The notes under the pieces were generated by a model. That model was not told where the DNA came from, ran no database searches, and was given only the letters and a program-made list of their open reading frames with translations. Source: Arsukibacterium sp. MJ3 (GTDB taxonomy: Bacteria > Pseudomonadota > Gammaproteobacteria > Enterobacterales > Alteromonadaceae). From it: a DNA stretch of 64,000 nucleotides. How positions within the stretch are numbered: position 1 is the stretch's first letter; every line of letters begins with the position of its first letter. Location of the stretch: contig NZ_LAHP01000003.1 of NCBI RefSeq assembly GCF_000987765.1, positions 124,001 through 188,000 on the forward strand. Reading direction: 5' to 3'. A program made the position numbers and the translations under genes. Below, one piece after another: positions 26,001 to 36,651 of the stretch.

Positions 26001-26636
26001 ATGACTGAAAAAACATCGCTACTGGCTCAACGATTTCGTGGCTACTATCCGGTCGTCATCGACGTTGAAACCGCAGGCTTTAATGCCCAAACTGACGCCT
26101 TACTTGAAATTGCGGTAAACCTGTTGCAGATGGATGAAGAAGGTCAGCTAAGTCCGGGAGAAACCCTGCACTTTCATGTTGAACCCTTTGAAGGGGCTAA
26201 TTTAAATGCCAGCTCTCTGGCATTTAATGGTATTGACCCGTTTAATCCATTGCGAGGCGCAGTACCAGAGCGGGAAGCCCTGACCGAAATTTGTAAGGCC
26301 GTGCGCAAAGCGCAAAAAGCAGCAGGTTGTCAACGTACGGTAATAGTTGCGCATAACTCGGCTTTTGATCAGGGTTTTGTCAATGCAGCCATTGCCCGTA
26401 CCAATTATAAGCGGTCACCTTTTCATGCCTTTGTGTCATTCGATACCACCAGTCTGGCGGCGTTGGCACTAGGCCAAACTGTGTTGGCCAAAGCGTGTCA
26501 ACAAGCAGGCATTGCTTTTGATAACAAAGAAGCGCATAGCGCGTTGTATGATACCGAGCGCACCGCTGAATTATTTTGTTATATCATCAACAAATGGCAA
26601 GACTTAGGGGGCTGGCCAATGGTCGCCACAGACTAA
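26001..26636 (+). CDS. rnt: Ribonuclease T
   Basis: A 3'-5' exonuclease of the DEDDh group that trims the 3' ends of tRNAs, 5S and 23S rRNA. The 211-residue protein has the Exo I motif [15 protein letters not shown] (residues 18-32), Exo [13 protein letters not shown] and Exo [18 protein letters not shown], supplying all acidic ligands and the catalytic histidine. The terminator at 26635-26661 ends it and the convergent grxD. In E. coli rnt likewise lies next to grxD. Confidence 0.97.
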   Translation: MTEKTSLLAQRFRGYYPVVIDVETAGFNAQTDALLEIAVNLLQMDEEGQLSPGETLHFHVEPFEGANLNASSLAFNGIDPFNPLRGAVPEREALTEICKAVRKAQKAAGCQRTVIVAHNSAFDQGFVNAAIARTNYKRSPFHAFVSFDTTSLAALALGQTVLAKACQQAGIAFDNKEAHSALYDTERTAELFCYIINKWQDLGGWPMVATD

Positions 26637-26661
26637 AATAGGGAGCGCAGCTCCCTATTTT
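26635..26661. terminator. Bidirectional terminator between rnt and grxD
   Basis: A 12-bp perfect stem AAAATAGGGAGC/GCTCCCTATTTT with a 3-nt loop. The A/T ends supply a U tail in both directions. Confidence 0.9.
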
Positions 26662-26686
26662 ATTTGCGTGCGGTGCCTAGTAATAA

Positions 26687-27043
26687 CTACTTTGCGTCAA
26701 CTTCAGCATCTGGAACAGCATTTTTAGCAGTAGCGTCTTTGATTAACGGCTGTAATTCACCGCGTTGAAACATTTCCAAGATAATGTCACAACCACCGAC
26801 TAACTCACCATCAACCCATAATTGCGGAAAAGTGGGCCAATTAGCATATTTAGGTAATTCAGCACGTATATCCGGGTGCTGTAAAATATCGACAAACGCA
26901 AACTGTTCACCACAGGCAATCAGTGCTTGCGACGCCTGAGCCGAAAAACCACAGCTTGGGAACTTAGGTGAACCCTTCATAAATAACAAAATAGTGTTAT
27001 CAGTAATTTGCTGCTTAATTTTATCCAACGTCTCCATTTTCAC
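26687..27043 (-). CDS. grxD: Monothiol glutaredoxin Grx4
   Basis: A monothiol CGFS glutaredoxin that carries and delivers [2Fe-2S] clusters with BolA-type partners. The 118-residue protein has the active site KFPSCGFSAQA (Cys near residue 32), ANWPTFPQLWVDGELVGGCDI and the glutathione-binding GGCDI segment. The start may be the first or the third codon (MKMETLDKIKQQ); the shorter form matches E. coli better. The C-terminal tail (DATAKNAVPDAEVDAK) is acidic and variable. Confidence 0.96.
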   Translation of the reverse strand: MKMETLDKIKQQITDNTILLFMKGSPKFPSCGFSAQASQALIACGEQFAFVDILQHPDIRAELPKYANWPTFPQLWVDGELVGGCDIILEMFQRGELQPLIKDATAKNAVPDAEVDAK

Positions 27044-27192
27044 CTCGACAGAAACTTAATGATTAATGCCATTTTACGCTTATCTTTACTAACTGCCACT
27101 TGAGTTTTATAAAAAAAACCCAACATCAATTCTAACTTTCGAATAATCTCTGGTTGAGTTAACGAACCAGCTTAGCCTGCTAAGCGTAAAAA

Positions 27193-27220
27193 TTGACACT
27201 GCTTTAAACTTGAGTATTTT
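27193..27220 (+). promoter_or_regulatory. Probable sodB promoter
   Basis: A consensus -35 TTGACA (27193-27198), a 16-bp spacer and TATTTT (27215-27220), about 60 bp before the sodB ATG. Confidence 0.6.
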
Positions 27221-27280
27221 AGTCAGGTTTTGTAGTCTACGCGATGCAGACATCTTTCACAACGATAATGGAGCACAACC

Positions 27281-27865
27281 ATGGCTTTTGAATTACCCGC
27301 ACTACCTTACCCAAAAGACGCTTTGGCCCCGCATATTTCAGCAGAAACATTGGAATATCACTATGGCAAGCATCACAATACCTATGTAGTAAAACTTAAC
27401 GGCTTAGTTGAAGGTACGCCTTTTGCAAGCAAGTCTTTAGAAGAGATTATCCGCAGCTCTGAAGGTGGTGTGTTTAACAATGCTGCTCAGGTGTGGAATC
27501 ATACTTTCTACTGGCACTGTTTATCACCCGATGGCGGCGGCGAACCACGTGGCGCATTAGCTGACGCTATCAATGCCAAATGGGGCTCATTTGCTGATTT
27601 TAAAACCGCATTCAACGACAAAGCGGTGAATAATTTTGGTTCAAGCTGGACCTGGTTAGTTAAAAAAGCTGATGGAAGTTTAGATATTGTTAATACCAGT
27701 AACGCTGCTACGCCAATTCAGGATGCGGCAGTTACTCCGGTAATGACAGTAGACTTGTGGGAACATGCTTACTACATCGATTATCGCAACGCCCGCCCAA
27801 CATACCTTGATGCTTTTTGGGCATTGGTTAACTGGAAATTTGCCACTGATAACTTTGCTAAGTAA
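27281..27865 (+). CDS. sodB: Iron superoxide dismutase
   Basis: Dismutates superoxide in the cytosol. The 194-residue protein has the metal ligands His27 (LEYHYGKHHNTYV), His74 (WNHTFYWHCL), Asp157 and His161 (TVDLWEHAYYIDY). The iron-type signatures AAQVWNHTFYW and FGSSWTWLV are present. GGAG precedes the ATG. It has its own promoter and a strong terminator. SodB is usually regulated by Fur and RyhB in enterics; I see no proof of that here. Confidence 0.97.
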   Translation: MAFELPALPYPKDALAPHISAETLEYHYGKHHNTYVVKLNGLVEGTPFASKSLEEIIRSSEGGVFNNAAQVWNHTFYWHCLSPDGGGEPRGALADAINAKWGSFADFKTAFNDKAVNNFGSSWTWLVKKADGSLDIVNTSNAATPIQDAAVTPVMTVDLWEHAYYIDYRNARPTYLDAFWALVNWKFATDNFAK

Positions 27866-27891
27866 CCACACAGAGCATTGTTACCAGCATT

Positions 27892-27922
27892 AAAAATACC
27901 CGGCCTTGGTCGGGTATTTTTT
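27892..27922 (+). terminator. Terminator after sodB
   Basis: Stem AAATACCCG/CGGGTATTT with an 8-nt loop, followed by at least eight T. Confidence 0.92.
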
Positions 27923-28127
27923 TTACCCACTTACCCACTTACTAATGACGTCCACACTACTTTACATTAACAAACCAGCAGCAGTAAACTTTGTCAGACT
28001 TTGTTACGTAGCAAGTTACAAGTGATTAATTTTGGTAAATTAGACAAGCAAAGTTGATTTTTACTGACTAACCTTAACAGTAGCAGCAGCGAAATAAGAT
28101 TTTTACAAGTAATGGCTGGAGGTGCAT

Positions 28128-30050
28128 ATGAGTATTTTTGAGCACTACAAATCACGATATGAGGCCACCCGGGAAGAAGAATATAGCATTCAGGAGTTTC
28201 TAACTCTTTGCAAAGATGATAAAAGTTGCTACGCCACCGCAGCTGAAAGGCTGCTGATGTCTATTGGCGAACCCGCGCTGATTGACACCGCGCAAGATCC
28301 AAAATTAAGCCGGTTATTTTCAAACAGAGTTATTGCCCGCTATCCAGCATTTTCTGAATTTTATGGTATGGAAGATGCCATAGAGCAAATAGTGTCTTAT
28401 TTAAAACATTCAGCTCAGGGCCTGGAAGAGCGTAAACAAATTTTATATTTGTTAGGCCCGGTAGGTGGTGGTAAATCATCATTGGCGGAAAAGCTCAAAC
28501 ATTTAATGCAACAAATTCCTATTTACTATTTAAAAGGCTCACCGGTCTGCGACCAGCCATTGTCATTGTTCGATGCCAACGAAGATGGCCGCCTGTTACA
28601 GCAGGAATATGGTATTCCCCCTCGTTATTTGCGCAACATTTTATCGCCTTGGGCCACTAAAAGGCTGCACGAATACAATGGTGATATTAGCCAGTTCAGG
28701 GTAGTGAAAAAATATCCCTCTATTCTCGATCAAATAGCTATCGCAAAAACTGAACCGGGCGATGAAAACAATCAGGATATTGCAGCATTGGTGGGTAAAG
28801 TCGATATTCGCAAGCTAGAGTATTTTGCCCAGAACGACCCGGATGCTTACAGCTACTCGGGTGCGCTGTGTCGTGCTAATCAGGGCTTGATGGAGTTTGT
28901 TGAAATGTTTAAAGCACCGATTAAGGTGCTGCACCCATTACTGACGGCGACGCAAGAAGGCAACTACAATGGTACTGAAGGCCTGGCAGCGTTGCCATTT
29001 GATGGCATTATACTGGCGCATAGTAACGAGTCAGAATGGCAAACCTTTCGTAATAATAAGAATAACGAAGCCTTTCTCGACCGGGTGTATATTGTCAAAG
29101 TTCCGTATTGCTTACGGGTAAACGAAGAAAAGAAAATTTATCAAAAACTGTTGGAGCACAGTGAGTTACATGCCGCACCTTGCGCGCCAGGCATGCTAAC
29201 CTCGCTGGCACAATTTGCCGTGTTATCGCGGCTTAAGCAGCCGGATAACTCCAGTCTTTATTCAAAAATGCGCGTTTACGATGGTGAAAGCTTAAAAGAT
29301 ACCGATCCGAAAGCCAAGTCGTATCAAGAGTACCGCGACTATGCCGGAGTTGACGAAGGTATGACAGGCTTATCTACCCGTTTTGCCTTTAAAATTCTGT
29401 CGCGGGTATTTAATTTTGACAATACCGAGGTGGCAGCTAATCCGGTACATTTATTTTATGTGCTGGAGCAGCAAATTGAACGCGAACAATTTGCTACCGA
29501 CGTCGCTGAGCGTTATCTGGAACATTTAAAAGGCTACTTGATACCCAAGTATGTTGAATTTATTGGCAAGGAAATTCAAACCGCTTATCTGGAATCCTAT
29601 TCAGAGTATGGTCAAAACATTTTTGACCGCTACGTCGTTTATGCTGACTTTTGGATCCAGGATCAAGAATACCGCGATCCGGAAACAGGCCAACTGTTCG
29701 ACCGTGCCGCATTAAATGCTGAACTTGAAAAAATAGAAAAGCCCGCCGGGATCAGCAATCCTAAAGATTACCGCAATGAAATTGTCAATTTTGTACTTCG
29801 CGCTAAAGCGAAAAACAACGGTAAAAATCCGCTGTGGACCAGTTATGAAAAGCTTCGCACGGTAATTGAAAAGAAAATGTTTTCCAGTACCGAAGAGTTA
29901 CTGCCGGTTATTTCTTTTAATGCCAAAACGTCTACAGACGATCAAAAAAAGCACGATGATTTCGTAAACAGGATGATGGAAAAAGGCTATACCCGTAAGC
30001 AAGTCAGGTTGCTGTCGGAATGGTATCTGCGGGTTCGCAAGTCACAATAA
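28128..30050 (+). CDS. prkA: PrkA-type serine protein kinase (YeaG)
   Basis: A 640-residue protein with an AAA-type N-terminal domain (Walker [18 protein letters not shown], about residues 108-124) and the PrkA C-terminal kinase-like domain (VARVF-type [43 protein letters not shown]). It is very similar to E. coli YeaG throughout. The family is tied to stationary phase, nitrogen starvation and sporulation; its target proteins are poorly known. I start at the ATG at 28128, with GGAGGT just upstream; the frame also opens two codons earlier at a GTG. It heads an operon with yeaH and spoVR/ycgB. Confidence 0.97.
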   Translation: MSIFEHYKSRYEATREEEYSIQEFLTLCKDDKSCYATAAERLLMSIGEPALIDTAQDPKLSRLFSNRVIARYPAFSEFYGMEDAIEQIVSYLKHSAQGLEERKQILYLLGPVGGGKSSLAEKLKHLMQQIPIYYLKGSPVCDQPLSLFDANEDGRLLQQEYGIPPRYLRNILSPWATKRLHEYNGDISQFRVVKKYPSILDQIAIAKTEPGDENNQDIAALVGKVDIRKLEYFAQNDPDAYSYSGALCRANQGLMEFVEMFKAPIKVLHPLLTATQEGNYNGTEGLAALPFDGIILAHSNESEWQTFRNNKNNEAFLDRVYIVKVPYCLRVNEEKKIYQKLLEHSELHAAPCAPGMLTSLAQFAVLSRLKQPDNSSLYSKMRVYDGESLKDTDPKAKSYQEYRDYAGVDEGMTGLSTRFAFKILSRVFNFDNTEVAANPVHLFYVLEQQIEREQFATDVAERYLEHLKGYLIPKYVEFIGKEIQTAYLESYSEYGQNIFDRYVVYADFWIQDQEYRDPETGQLFDRAALNAELEKIEKPAGISNPKDYRNEIVNFVLRAKAKNNGKNPLWTSYEKLRTVIEKKMFSSTEELLPVISFNAKTSTDDQKKHDDFVNRMMEKGYTRKQVRLLSEWYLRVRKSQ

Positions 30051-30063
30051 CGCCGGAGGCAGT

Positions 30064-31329
30064 ATGGCGCACTTTATTGACCGTCGACTCAATGGTAAAA
30101 ACAAAAGTGCTGTTAATCGGCAGCGCTTTATTAAACGTTATAAGCAGCAAATAAAAAAAGCAGTCGCCGACGCCATAAGCGAACGTAGTGTTACCGATAT
30201 CAGCAGTGGTGAAAACGTTACTATTCCGAGCAAAGATATCACTGAGCCGTTTTTTCATCAGGGCAAAGGCGGTAAACGCCAGATTATTCACCCGGGCAAT
30301 GATCAATTTAGTGAAGGTGATCGCCTTCCCCGGCCAGCGGGTGGTGCTGCCGGCAGCGGCAAAGGTGATGCCAATGCTGATGGCGACGGTAGCGATGATT
30401 TTGTATTTGCGATTTCTAAAGACGAGTATCTGGACTTGCTGTTTGAAGATTTAGCACTGCCCAATCTGCAAAAAAATCAACTTGATAAACTAGTACACTA
30501 TAAAAATGTCAGGGCGGGTTTTCGTGCCGATGGCGTGCCGAGCAATATCGATATTGTTCGTTCTCTGCGGGGCTCACTTGCGCGGCGCGTCGCCATGACC
30601 GCGGGTAAGAAGAGGGCTTTAGCCGAACTCGAGCATCAGCTACACGCACTGGATTTGGAACCGGTGCCAGAGCCACAACAACGGCTGCAGTTGCTGGAAC
30701 AGATTGCGGTTTTAAATACCAGGATCGCAGCGGTGCCGTTTATAGACAGCGTTGATTTACGCTTTCGCCATTTTCAGAAAAAACCTGAACCAACCAGCAA
30801 AGCAGTGATGTTTTGTTTAATGGACGTGTCCGGTTCGATGGATCAACCCACCAAAGATATGGCAAAACGTTTTTATATTCTATTGTATTTATTTTTAAGC
30901 CGCAGCTATAACAATGTTGAGGTGGTCTATATACGACATCATACCCAGGCAAAAGAAGTTGATGAACAGGAGTTTTTTTACTCGCAGGAAACTGGCGGCA
31001 CTATTGTTTCATCAGCCTTAAAACTAACGCATGACATTATTACGAAACGCTATGACCCCAGCCAGTGGAATATCTATGCTGCTCAGGCCTCCGATGGTGA
31101 CAACTGGACCGATGATAGTGCCCCCTGTGCCACCTTACTGGCCAACACGCTGCTGCCCCTAGTGCGTTACTATGCTTACATTGAAATAACCCCCAGAGAC
31201 CATCAAAGCCTGTGGCACGAGTACGAAAAGCTACTCAGCCAATATGACAACATAGCGATTGAGCACATTAAGGATTTGGCCGATATTTATCCGGTCTTTC
31301 GGCAGCTTTTTAAAAAACAGGCGGCATAA
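30064..31329 (+). CDS. yeaH: YeaH family protein (DUF444, VWA-like)
   Basis: A 421-residue DUF444 protein. The N-terminal basic segment ([20 protein letters not shown]) and a glycine-rich linker (about residues 93-115) precede a von Willebrand A-like domain with a MIDAS-type motif ([20 protein letters not shown], near 255) and [13 protein letters not shown]-type partners of AAA proteins often act as substrate adaptors, which fits its position 13 bp after prkA; that role is inference. Ribosome-binding site GGAGG precedes the ATG. Confidence 0.95.
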   Translation: MAHFIDRRLNGKNKSAVNRQRFIKRYKQQIKKAVADAISERSVTDISSGENVTIPSKDITEPFFHQGKGGKRQIIHPGNDQFSEGDRLPRPAGGAAGSGKGDANADGDGSDDFVFAISKDEYLDLLFEDLALPNLQKNQLDKLVHYKNVRAGFRADGVPSNIDIVRSLRGSLARRVAMTAGKKRALAELEHQLHALDLEPVPEPQQRLQLLEQIAVLNTRIAAVPFIDSVDLRFRHFQKKPEPTSKAVMFCLMDVSGSMDQPTKDMAKRFYILLYLFLSRSYNNVEVVYIRHHTQAKEVDEQEFFYSQETGGTIVSSALKLTHDIITKRYDPSQWNIYAAQASDGDNWTDDSAPCATLLANTLLPLVRYYAYIEITPRDHQSLWHEYEKLLSQYDNIAIEHIKDLADIYPVFRQLFKKQAA

Positions 31330-31338
31330 GGAGTCACG

Positions 31339-32847
31339 ATGGCAAAAACTCAAACCCACTCTGCCTGCTTACCTGATGGTCCCGATTGGAATTTTCAGCT
31401 GCTCGATGCCTACCAGCAGGAAATTGCCCGGGTAGCTAATCACTATCAACTGGACACTTACCCTAATCAAATTGAGGTAATTACTGCTGAGCAAATGATG
31501 GATGCCTATTCCAGTATCGGCATGCCACTGGGTTACCATCATTGGTCATATGGCAAAAAATTTATTCAAACCGAACAACACTACAAACGTGGCTACATGG
31601 GGCTGGCCTATGAAATTGTCATTAATTCAAATCCATGCATCGCCTACTTAATGGAAGAAAACACTATTACTATGCAAGCTCTGGTCATGGCACATGCCAG
31701 CTTTGGCCATAATTCGTTTTTTAAAAATAATTATTTGTTCAAAACCTGGACTGACGCGGGCTCAATTATTGATTATCTGTTGTTCGCTAAAAATTATATT
31801 AGTCAGTGCGAAGAAAAATACGGTATTACGGCAGTAGAAGATATACTCGACTCCTGCCATGCACTGATGAACTATGGGGTTGACCGCTATAAACGACCAC
31901 AGAAAATATCCTTAGATATTGAGCAAAAACGTCAGGAAGCACGCGAGGCTTACCTGCAAAGTCAGGTTAATGATTTATGGCGCACTATTCCGCAAAAACC
32001 ATTAAATGAGGCGCAACAGCTTGAACACTTTCCGGCAGAGCCCCAAGAAAATCTACTGTATTTTATTGAAAAAAATGCACCATTGTTAACACCGTGGCAA
32101 CGCGAAATTGTGCGAATTGTCAGGAAAATGTCGCAGTATTTTTATCCACAAAAACAAACTCAGGTAATGAACGAAGGCTGGGCAACATTTTGGCATTACA
32201 CCATTTTGCAGCACTTGTACGACGAGGGTAAGGTCAGTGACCGCTTTATGCTGGAAGTATTACACAGTCATACTAATGTTGTGGCTCAGCCACCGTACAC
32301 CAGTCAATACTATACCGGGATCAACCCATACGCCTTAGGGTTTGCCATGTTTAGCGATATCCGACGCATTTGTCAGCACCCGACCGACGAAGATAAGCAA
32401 TGGTTCCCTGATATTGCCGGTAGTGACTGGCTGCAAACCCTGCATTTTGCGATGCAGAATTTTAAAGATGAAAGTTTTATCAGCCAGTATCTGTCACCTA
32501 AAGTGATTAGAGACTTTCATTTATTTGCTATTGTGGATGACGACGAAGCAAATAGTTTAGAGGTTGGCGCTATCCATAATGCACAAGGTTATCAACGGAT
32601 CCGCCACATGCTGTCTGCTCAGTATAATCTAAGCCAGATTGAGCCTAATATTCAGGTTTATAATGTCAACATTAATACCAACCGGGCACTCACTTTACGA
32701 TATATTCCACAGCAGCGGATACCGCTAGCGGCCAATACTGGCGAAGTAATGAAGCATTTACATCGGTTATGGGGCTTTGAGGTAATATTAGAGCAATTTA
32801 AGCCGGATGGCAGCAGCGAGCTTATCGCCCGCTGCCCTCATCCATAA
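31339..32847 (+). CDS. ycgB: SpoVR family protein (YcgB)
   Basis: A 502-residue SpoVR-like protein, third gene of the prkA-yeaH-spoVR operon (9 bp after yeaH). Family hallmarks are visible: GMPLGYHHWSYGKKF, YEIVINSNPCIAYLMEEN, HASFGHNSFFKNN, MNEGWATFWHYTI and NPYALGFAMF. In Bacillus SpoVR affects spore cortex; in gammaproteobacteria this trio is stress-induced and its molecular role is unknown. The conserved HxxH- and E-rich motifs suggest a metal-binding site, which is my inference. GGAG precedes the ATG. Confidence 0.96.
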   Translation: MAKTQTHSACLPDGPDWNFQLLDAYQQEIARVANHYQLDTYPNQIEVITAEQMMDAYSSIGMPLGYHHWSYGKKFIQTEQHYKRGYMGLAYEIVINSNPCIAYLMEENTITMQALVMAHASFGHNSFFKNNYLFKTWTDAGSIIDYLLFAKNYISQCEEKYGITAVEDILDSCHALMNYGVDRYKRPQKISLDIEQKRQEAREAYLQSQVNDLWRTIPQKPLNEAQQLEHFPAEPQENLLYFIEKNAPLLTPWQREIVRIVRKMSQYFYPQKQTQVMNEGWATFWHYTILQHLYDEGKVSDRFMLEVLHSHTNVVAQPPYTSQYYTGINPYALGFAMFSDIRRICQHPTDEDKQWFPDIAGSDWLQTLHFAMQNFKDESFISQYLSPKVIRDFHLFAIVDDDEANSLEVGAIHNAQGYQRIRHMLSAQYNLSQIEPNIQVYNVNINTNRALTLRYIPQQRIPLAANTGEVMKHLHRLWGFEVILEQFKPDGSSELIARCPHP

Positions 32848-32858
32848 AAGCCACGGAG

Positions 32859-33836
32859 TTATTCTGCCTCAGGTTTGAAACAGGTTACCCGATTTCTGCC
32901 GTCAATTTTCGACTGATACAAGGCTTTGTCTGCTGCCTCTATCCAGTGTCGGTGTTGTTGCATACTAACATCGCGCTCGGCCAAGCCCAGGCTTATTGTC
33001 ACCTTAAGAACCGTTTTATTGTACTGTACGTCGAGTGAAAATACCTGCTGGCGAATACGCTCAGCCAGGCATAAGGCTTGCTCCAGTGAAGTATCAACCA
33101 ATAATACAGCGAATTCTTCACCGCCGTAACGACCGGCCAAATCAGTAGTACGAATAGAGGCTTTAATTACGTCGGCCACTCTGCGAATAACCTCATCGCC
33201 GGCAGCATGACCATAGGTATCATTAACCCGCTTAAAGTGGTCTATGTCACACATCAGCAAGGTACTTTGATGCTGGCTATAGCGCTGTAACCGATTAAAC
33301 TCCTGAATAAGAGAACTTTCCCAATGGCCACGGGTGCTTAGCTGGGTTAGGAAATCTGTGGTCGACAACTGTTTTAAGCGGCCATTCATCGATTCTAGCT
33401 CGGTGCGACTTACCGCGGCATCGGTCACATCATAAATGATAATACAAAGGTGGGTTACCTGCCCCCGGGTATCTGTTAGCGGAAAAATAGTACTGTTCTG
33501 ATACATATATTCAGCACTACCGGTAATAGGCCGGTAATTTTTAAATTTAAAAATATACGGCCGCTGTTCCCAAATAGTAAAAGCACGATTTTTAAGCAAC
33601 ATCACCGGATCACATTTACGCCTTAACCACTGTTCATCAATTTCTGGAAATAAATCAAATAAGTAGCGCTCTCGAACCTGACGCGGGGTGAGACCACTAT
33701 GGCTTTCCATAAAACCATTCCAAACCTGGATCCGATAATCGCTATTTAATACGACCAGCCCGACATCTACAGTTTGAAACATATCCATTAACCAATGAAT
33801 TTCGGATGCATCAAACTCGGCATTGGTTAAACTCAT
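32859..33836 (-). CDS. PAS-GGDEF diguanylate cyclase
   Basis: A 325-residue protein with an N-terminal PAS domain (VDVGLVVLNSDYRIQVWNG, residues 23-41, with a PAC-like segment ending LCIIIYDVTD) and a GGDEF domain from about residue 155. The active-site loop is GGEEF with the RxxD inhibitory site five residues upstream (RTTD-LAGRY-GGEEF), so it should make c-di-GMP and be product-inhibited. There is no membrane segment, so it is cytosolic. It starts 2 bp after the response-regulator/CheC gene and is very probably co-transcribed. The ligand of the PAS domain is unknown. Confidence 0.92.
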   Translation of the reverse strand: MSLTNAEFDASEIHWLMDMFQTVDVGLVVLNSDYRIQVWNGFMESHSGLTPRQVRERYLFDLFPEIDEQWLRRKCDPVMLLKNRAFTIWEQRPYIFKFKNYRPITGSAEYMYQNSTIFPLTDTRGQVTHLCIIIYDVTDAAVSRTELESMNGRLKQLSTTDFLTQLSTRGHWESSLIQEFNRLQRYSQHQSTLLMCDIDHFKRVNDTYGHAAGDEVIRRVADVIKASIRTTDLAGRYGGEEFAVLLVDTSLEQALCLAERIRQQVFSLDVQYNKTVLKVTISLGLAERDVSMQQHRHWIEAADKALYQSKIDGRNRVTCFKPEAE

Positions 33837-33838
33837 GG

Positions 33839-34843
33839 TTATTCTTCCAGTAAAAAAGCAACTTTGTGCTTCATGGTTTTGACACTGTCCTCTGTAAAGA
33901 GTAACAGTAAATCGCAGTTAATATTGTAGTTTTCAATACCATAGCTAAGTTCTATCGCTAATGTTTTACGCCAGCGCCGGGCGTTAGCCTTAATCAATTC
34001 GCTAACAGGCGCATGTTGGCCAAGCACCACAGGATGGCCCTGGCTAAAACTCATATCTAATTGTTCTGCAATACCTTTTAGTACTGAGCCTATCAGAATA
34101 TTGGCAACATCCATCAACAGTTCCAGCTCAGTCGACGGCGTTAAATCACCCTGAAAATTCAGCAAGCTGGCAATATCTTTAAAACTGGAGTCAGTTAAAA
34201 TAAGCAACGCTTCGCCTGCTACCCCACCACCAATAAAACCCTGGCACACTGCAGAAGTAGAGGAATGCTGCTCGACCGAGGCTAACGCCATGTGCAATTC
34301 ACTGACTTCAATAACATTAACATTAGGGATGGGCAGCTTAACAAAGACATTCAGCAAGCGCGCCAATAAGTCGCCGGCCTGGCCCATTGCTACGTTAGTA
34401 ATTTCCTGGAACACATCACGCATTTCAGCATTAAGCTCAGTATCGCTATTACGTGGTGTTTGCCGTGGTGCGGCCGGCTGGCGCAAGCTGGCACTTTGCA
34501 TAATGGCTTGCAACTTGGCAGTATCGACTGGTTTACGAATAAAATCGATGGCACCCAACGCCATCACGCGTTGGTATGCTTCTGGTTGCACATCACCCGA
34601 TACCACCACGACTTTGACATCCAGCTGTCGTTTTTTTAATTCGGCGAGCACCTGATAGCCATCCATTATTGGCATGTTTAAATCGAGAAATAACCAGTCT
34701 ATTGGTTCTTTCTCCAGTGTGGCCAGGGCATCAGCGCCATGACCAGCAAAATGAACCCGCTCCTGCCAGTCCTGTGGTAAAATCCTGGCAAGTTGTTTCC
34801 GTGCCAGGTTGGAGTCATCACATATTAATACTGCGGTGGTCAT
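33839..34843 (-). CDS. Response regulator with C-terminal CheC-type phosphatase domain
   Basis: A 334-residue protein. The receiver domain (residues 1-120) has acidic residues in ICDDSN, the phospho-acceptor Asp in WLFLDLNMPIMDGY and the conserved Lys in IRKPVD. A CheC/CheX-like domain follows (about 140-334) with the E-x2-N motif in QEITNVAMGQAGDLL and a second, altered D-x2-N copy in LLMDVANILIG. CheC-type domains dephosphorylate CheY-P, so this may be a self- or partner-dephosphorylating switch. It sits directly upstream of the PAS-GGDEF gene, suggesting a link between phosphorelay and c-di-GMP. No cognate kinase is adjacent. Confidence 0.88.
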   Translation of the reverse strand: MTTAVLICDDSNLARKQLARILPQDWQERVHFAGHGADALATLEKEPIDWLFLDLNMPIMDGYQVLAELKKRQLDVKVVVVSGDVQPEAYQRVMALGAIDFIRKPVDTAKLQAIMQSASLRQPAAPRQTPRNSDTELNAEMRDVFQEITNVAMGQAGDLLARLLNVFVKLPIPNVNVIEVSELHMALASVEQHSSTSAVCQGFIGGGVAGEALLILTDSSFKDIASLLNFQGDLTPSTELELLMDVANILIGSVLKGIAEQLDMSFSQGHPVVLGQHAPVSELIKANARRWRKTLAIELSYGIENYNINCDLLLLFTEDSVKTMKHKVAFLLEE

Positions 34844-34973
34844 TGGGCACTCACGTAAACACTAATTGTGTTTATAATAGACGCAAAACCACCAGCGATA
34901 ACAGCATTTACATCAATTAAATTACGTTATTTGCTTTATTATTATTAGAGCCCAAACAATTAGGACATCCATT

Positions 34974-35594
34974 ATGTTTACTCGAATCAAAACATACTCC
35001 TCGCTGGCGGCACTGTTGACCCTTTGCATACTAAGCACTATGGCACAAGCCGTTGATATTACCGCCCAGTTGCCTAGCAGAGTCAGTGACGTGAAAGCAG
35101 GTAACCAACCCGTAGTTTTGTTAGGGCAAGAACTTAAAATCGGCCAAACTGCGCCTGCCTTTAAAGTAGTAGACAACAACTTTAAAACCGTACAACTAAG
35201 TAAGTTTAGCGGTAAAACGATTTTAATTAGTGTTGTGCCCAGCATTGATACTGGCATCTGTTCGCTGCAAACTAAACGCTTTAATAGTGAAGTGGCCAAT
35301 TTGCCCGATAATGTGGTGTTATTAACCATAAGTACCGACTTACCTTTTGCGCAAAAACGTTATTGTCAGCAAGAACAAGTTGCCGATATGGCCGTGCTAT
35401 CTGATGCGGTCTGGCGCGATTTTGGCAGTAACTATGGCTTACTGATTAAAGACATGGGCATCCTTACCCGGGCTATTTTGCTAATAGACAGCAGCGGCAC
35501 CTTGCGTTACCAGCAACTGGTACCGGAATTGGCGCAAGAGCCAGATTACGACGCCGCGCTAACGGCATTGGGACAGCTATTAAAAAAGGCTTAA
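34974..35594 (+). CDS. tpx: Thiol peroxidase (atypical 2-Cys peroxiredoxin) with signal peptide
   Basis: Tpx reduces hydrogen and alkyl peroxides. The 206-residue protein has the peroxidatic cysteine in VVPSIDTGICSLQTKRFN (about residue 100) and the resolving cysteine in FAQKRYCQQEQ, both at family positions, so the catalytic pair is intact. Unlike the roughly 167-residue cytosolic E. coli enzyme it carries an N-terminal extension of about 30 residues ending in a typical signal-peptidase site (ILSTMAQA), predicting export to the periplasm. A bidirectional terminator follows. Confidence 0.93.
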   Translation: MFTRIKTYSSLAALLTLCILSTMAQAVDITAQLPSRVSDVKAGNQPVVLLGQELKIGQTAPAFKVVDNNFKTVQLSKFSGKTILISVVPSIDTGICSLQTKRFNSEVANLPDNVVLLTISTDLPFAQKRYCQQEQVADMAVLSDAVWRDFGSNYGLLIKDMGILTRAILLIDSSGTLRYQQLVPELAQEPDYDAALTALGQLLKKA

Positions 35595-35636
35595 CGCTGA
35601 TGATGCAATAGCGCTTCTAACCCACCTTATTCGCCC

Positions 35637-35672
35637 AAAAATAACGCCCTCATTTGAGGGCGTTATTTTTTT
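35637..35672. terminator. Bidirectional terminator between tpx and adk
   Basis: Stem ATAACGCCCTC/GAGGGCGTTAT (35641-35651, 35656-35666) with a 4-nt loop, A-tract on the left and T-tract on the right. It serves both convergent genes. Confidence 0.92.
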
Positions 35673-35713
35673 AGGTAAACAGGCAAAACAGCCTGATAAT
35701 TGAAAGTAATATT

Positions 35714-36385
<672 letters not shown>

Positions 36386-36592
36386 TCAAATATTTATTAG
36401 GCTGAATCTTTACACAATGCGCTGGCTGAGACAAGAAATTTGTCTGCGGCGACTCGCTGAGGCAGCGTATTTGCTCGTCTTTAGTCGCTAGCCTGAGTAA
36501 CTGCAAGCTCTGGCGCTATTTACCCGGTAAAACCAGCGAAAGTAACGGTTTTATGCCCTCAATCCGCCACAGCATAGACTACTGCCTGCTGC

Positions 36593-36633
36593 AAAATAAA
36601 AAGCCCGACAACGCCATGGCATCTATCGGGCCT
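36593..36633 (-). terminator. Terminator after htpG
   Basis: Minus-strand arms GCCCGA (36626-36631) and TCGGGC (36603-36608) with a 17-nt structured loop, followed by TTTTTATTTT, about 20 bp beyond the htpG stop. Confidence 0.8.
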
Positions 36634-36651
36634 TTACTGCACGTTAAACCG

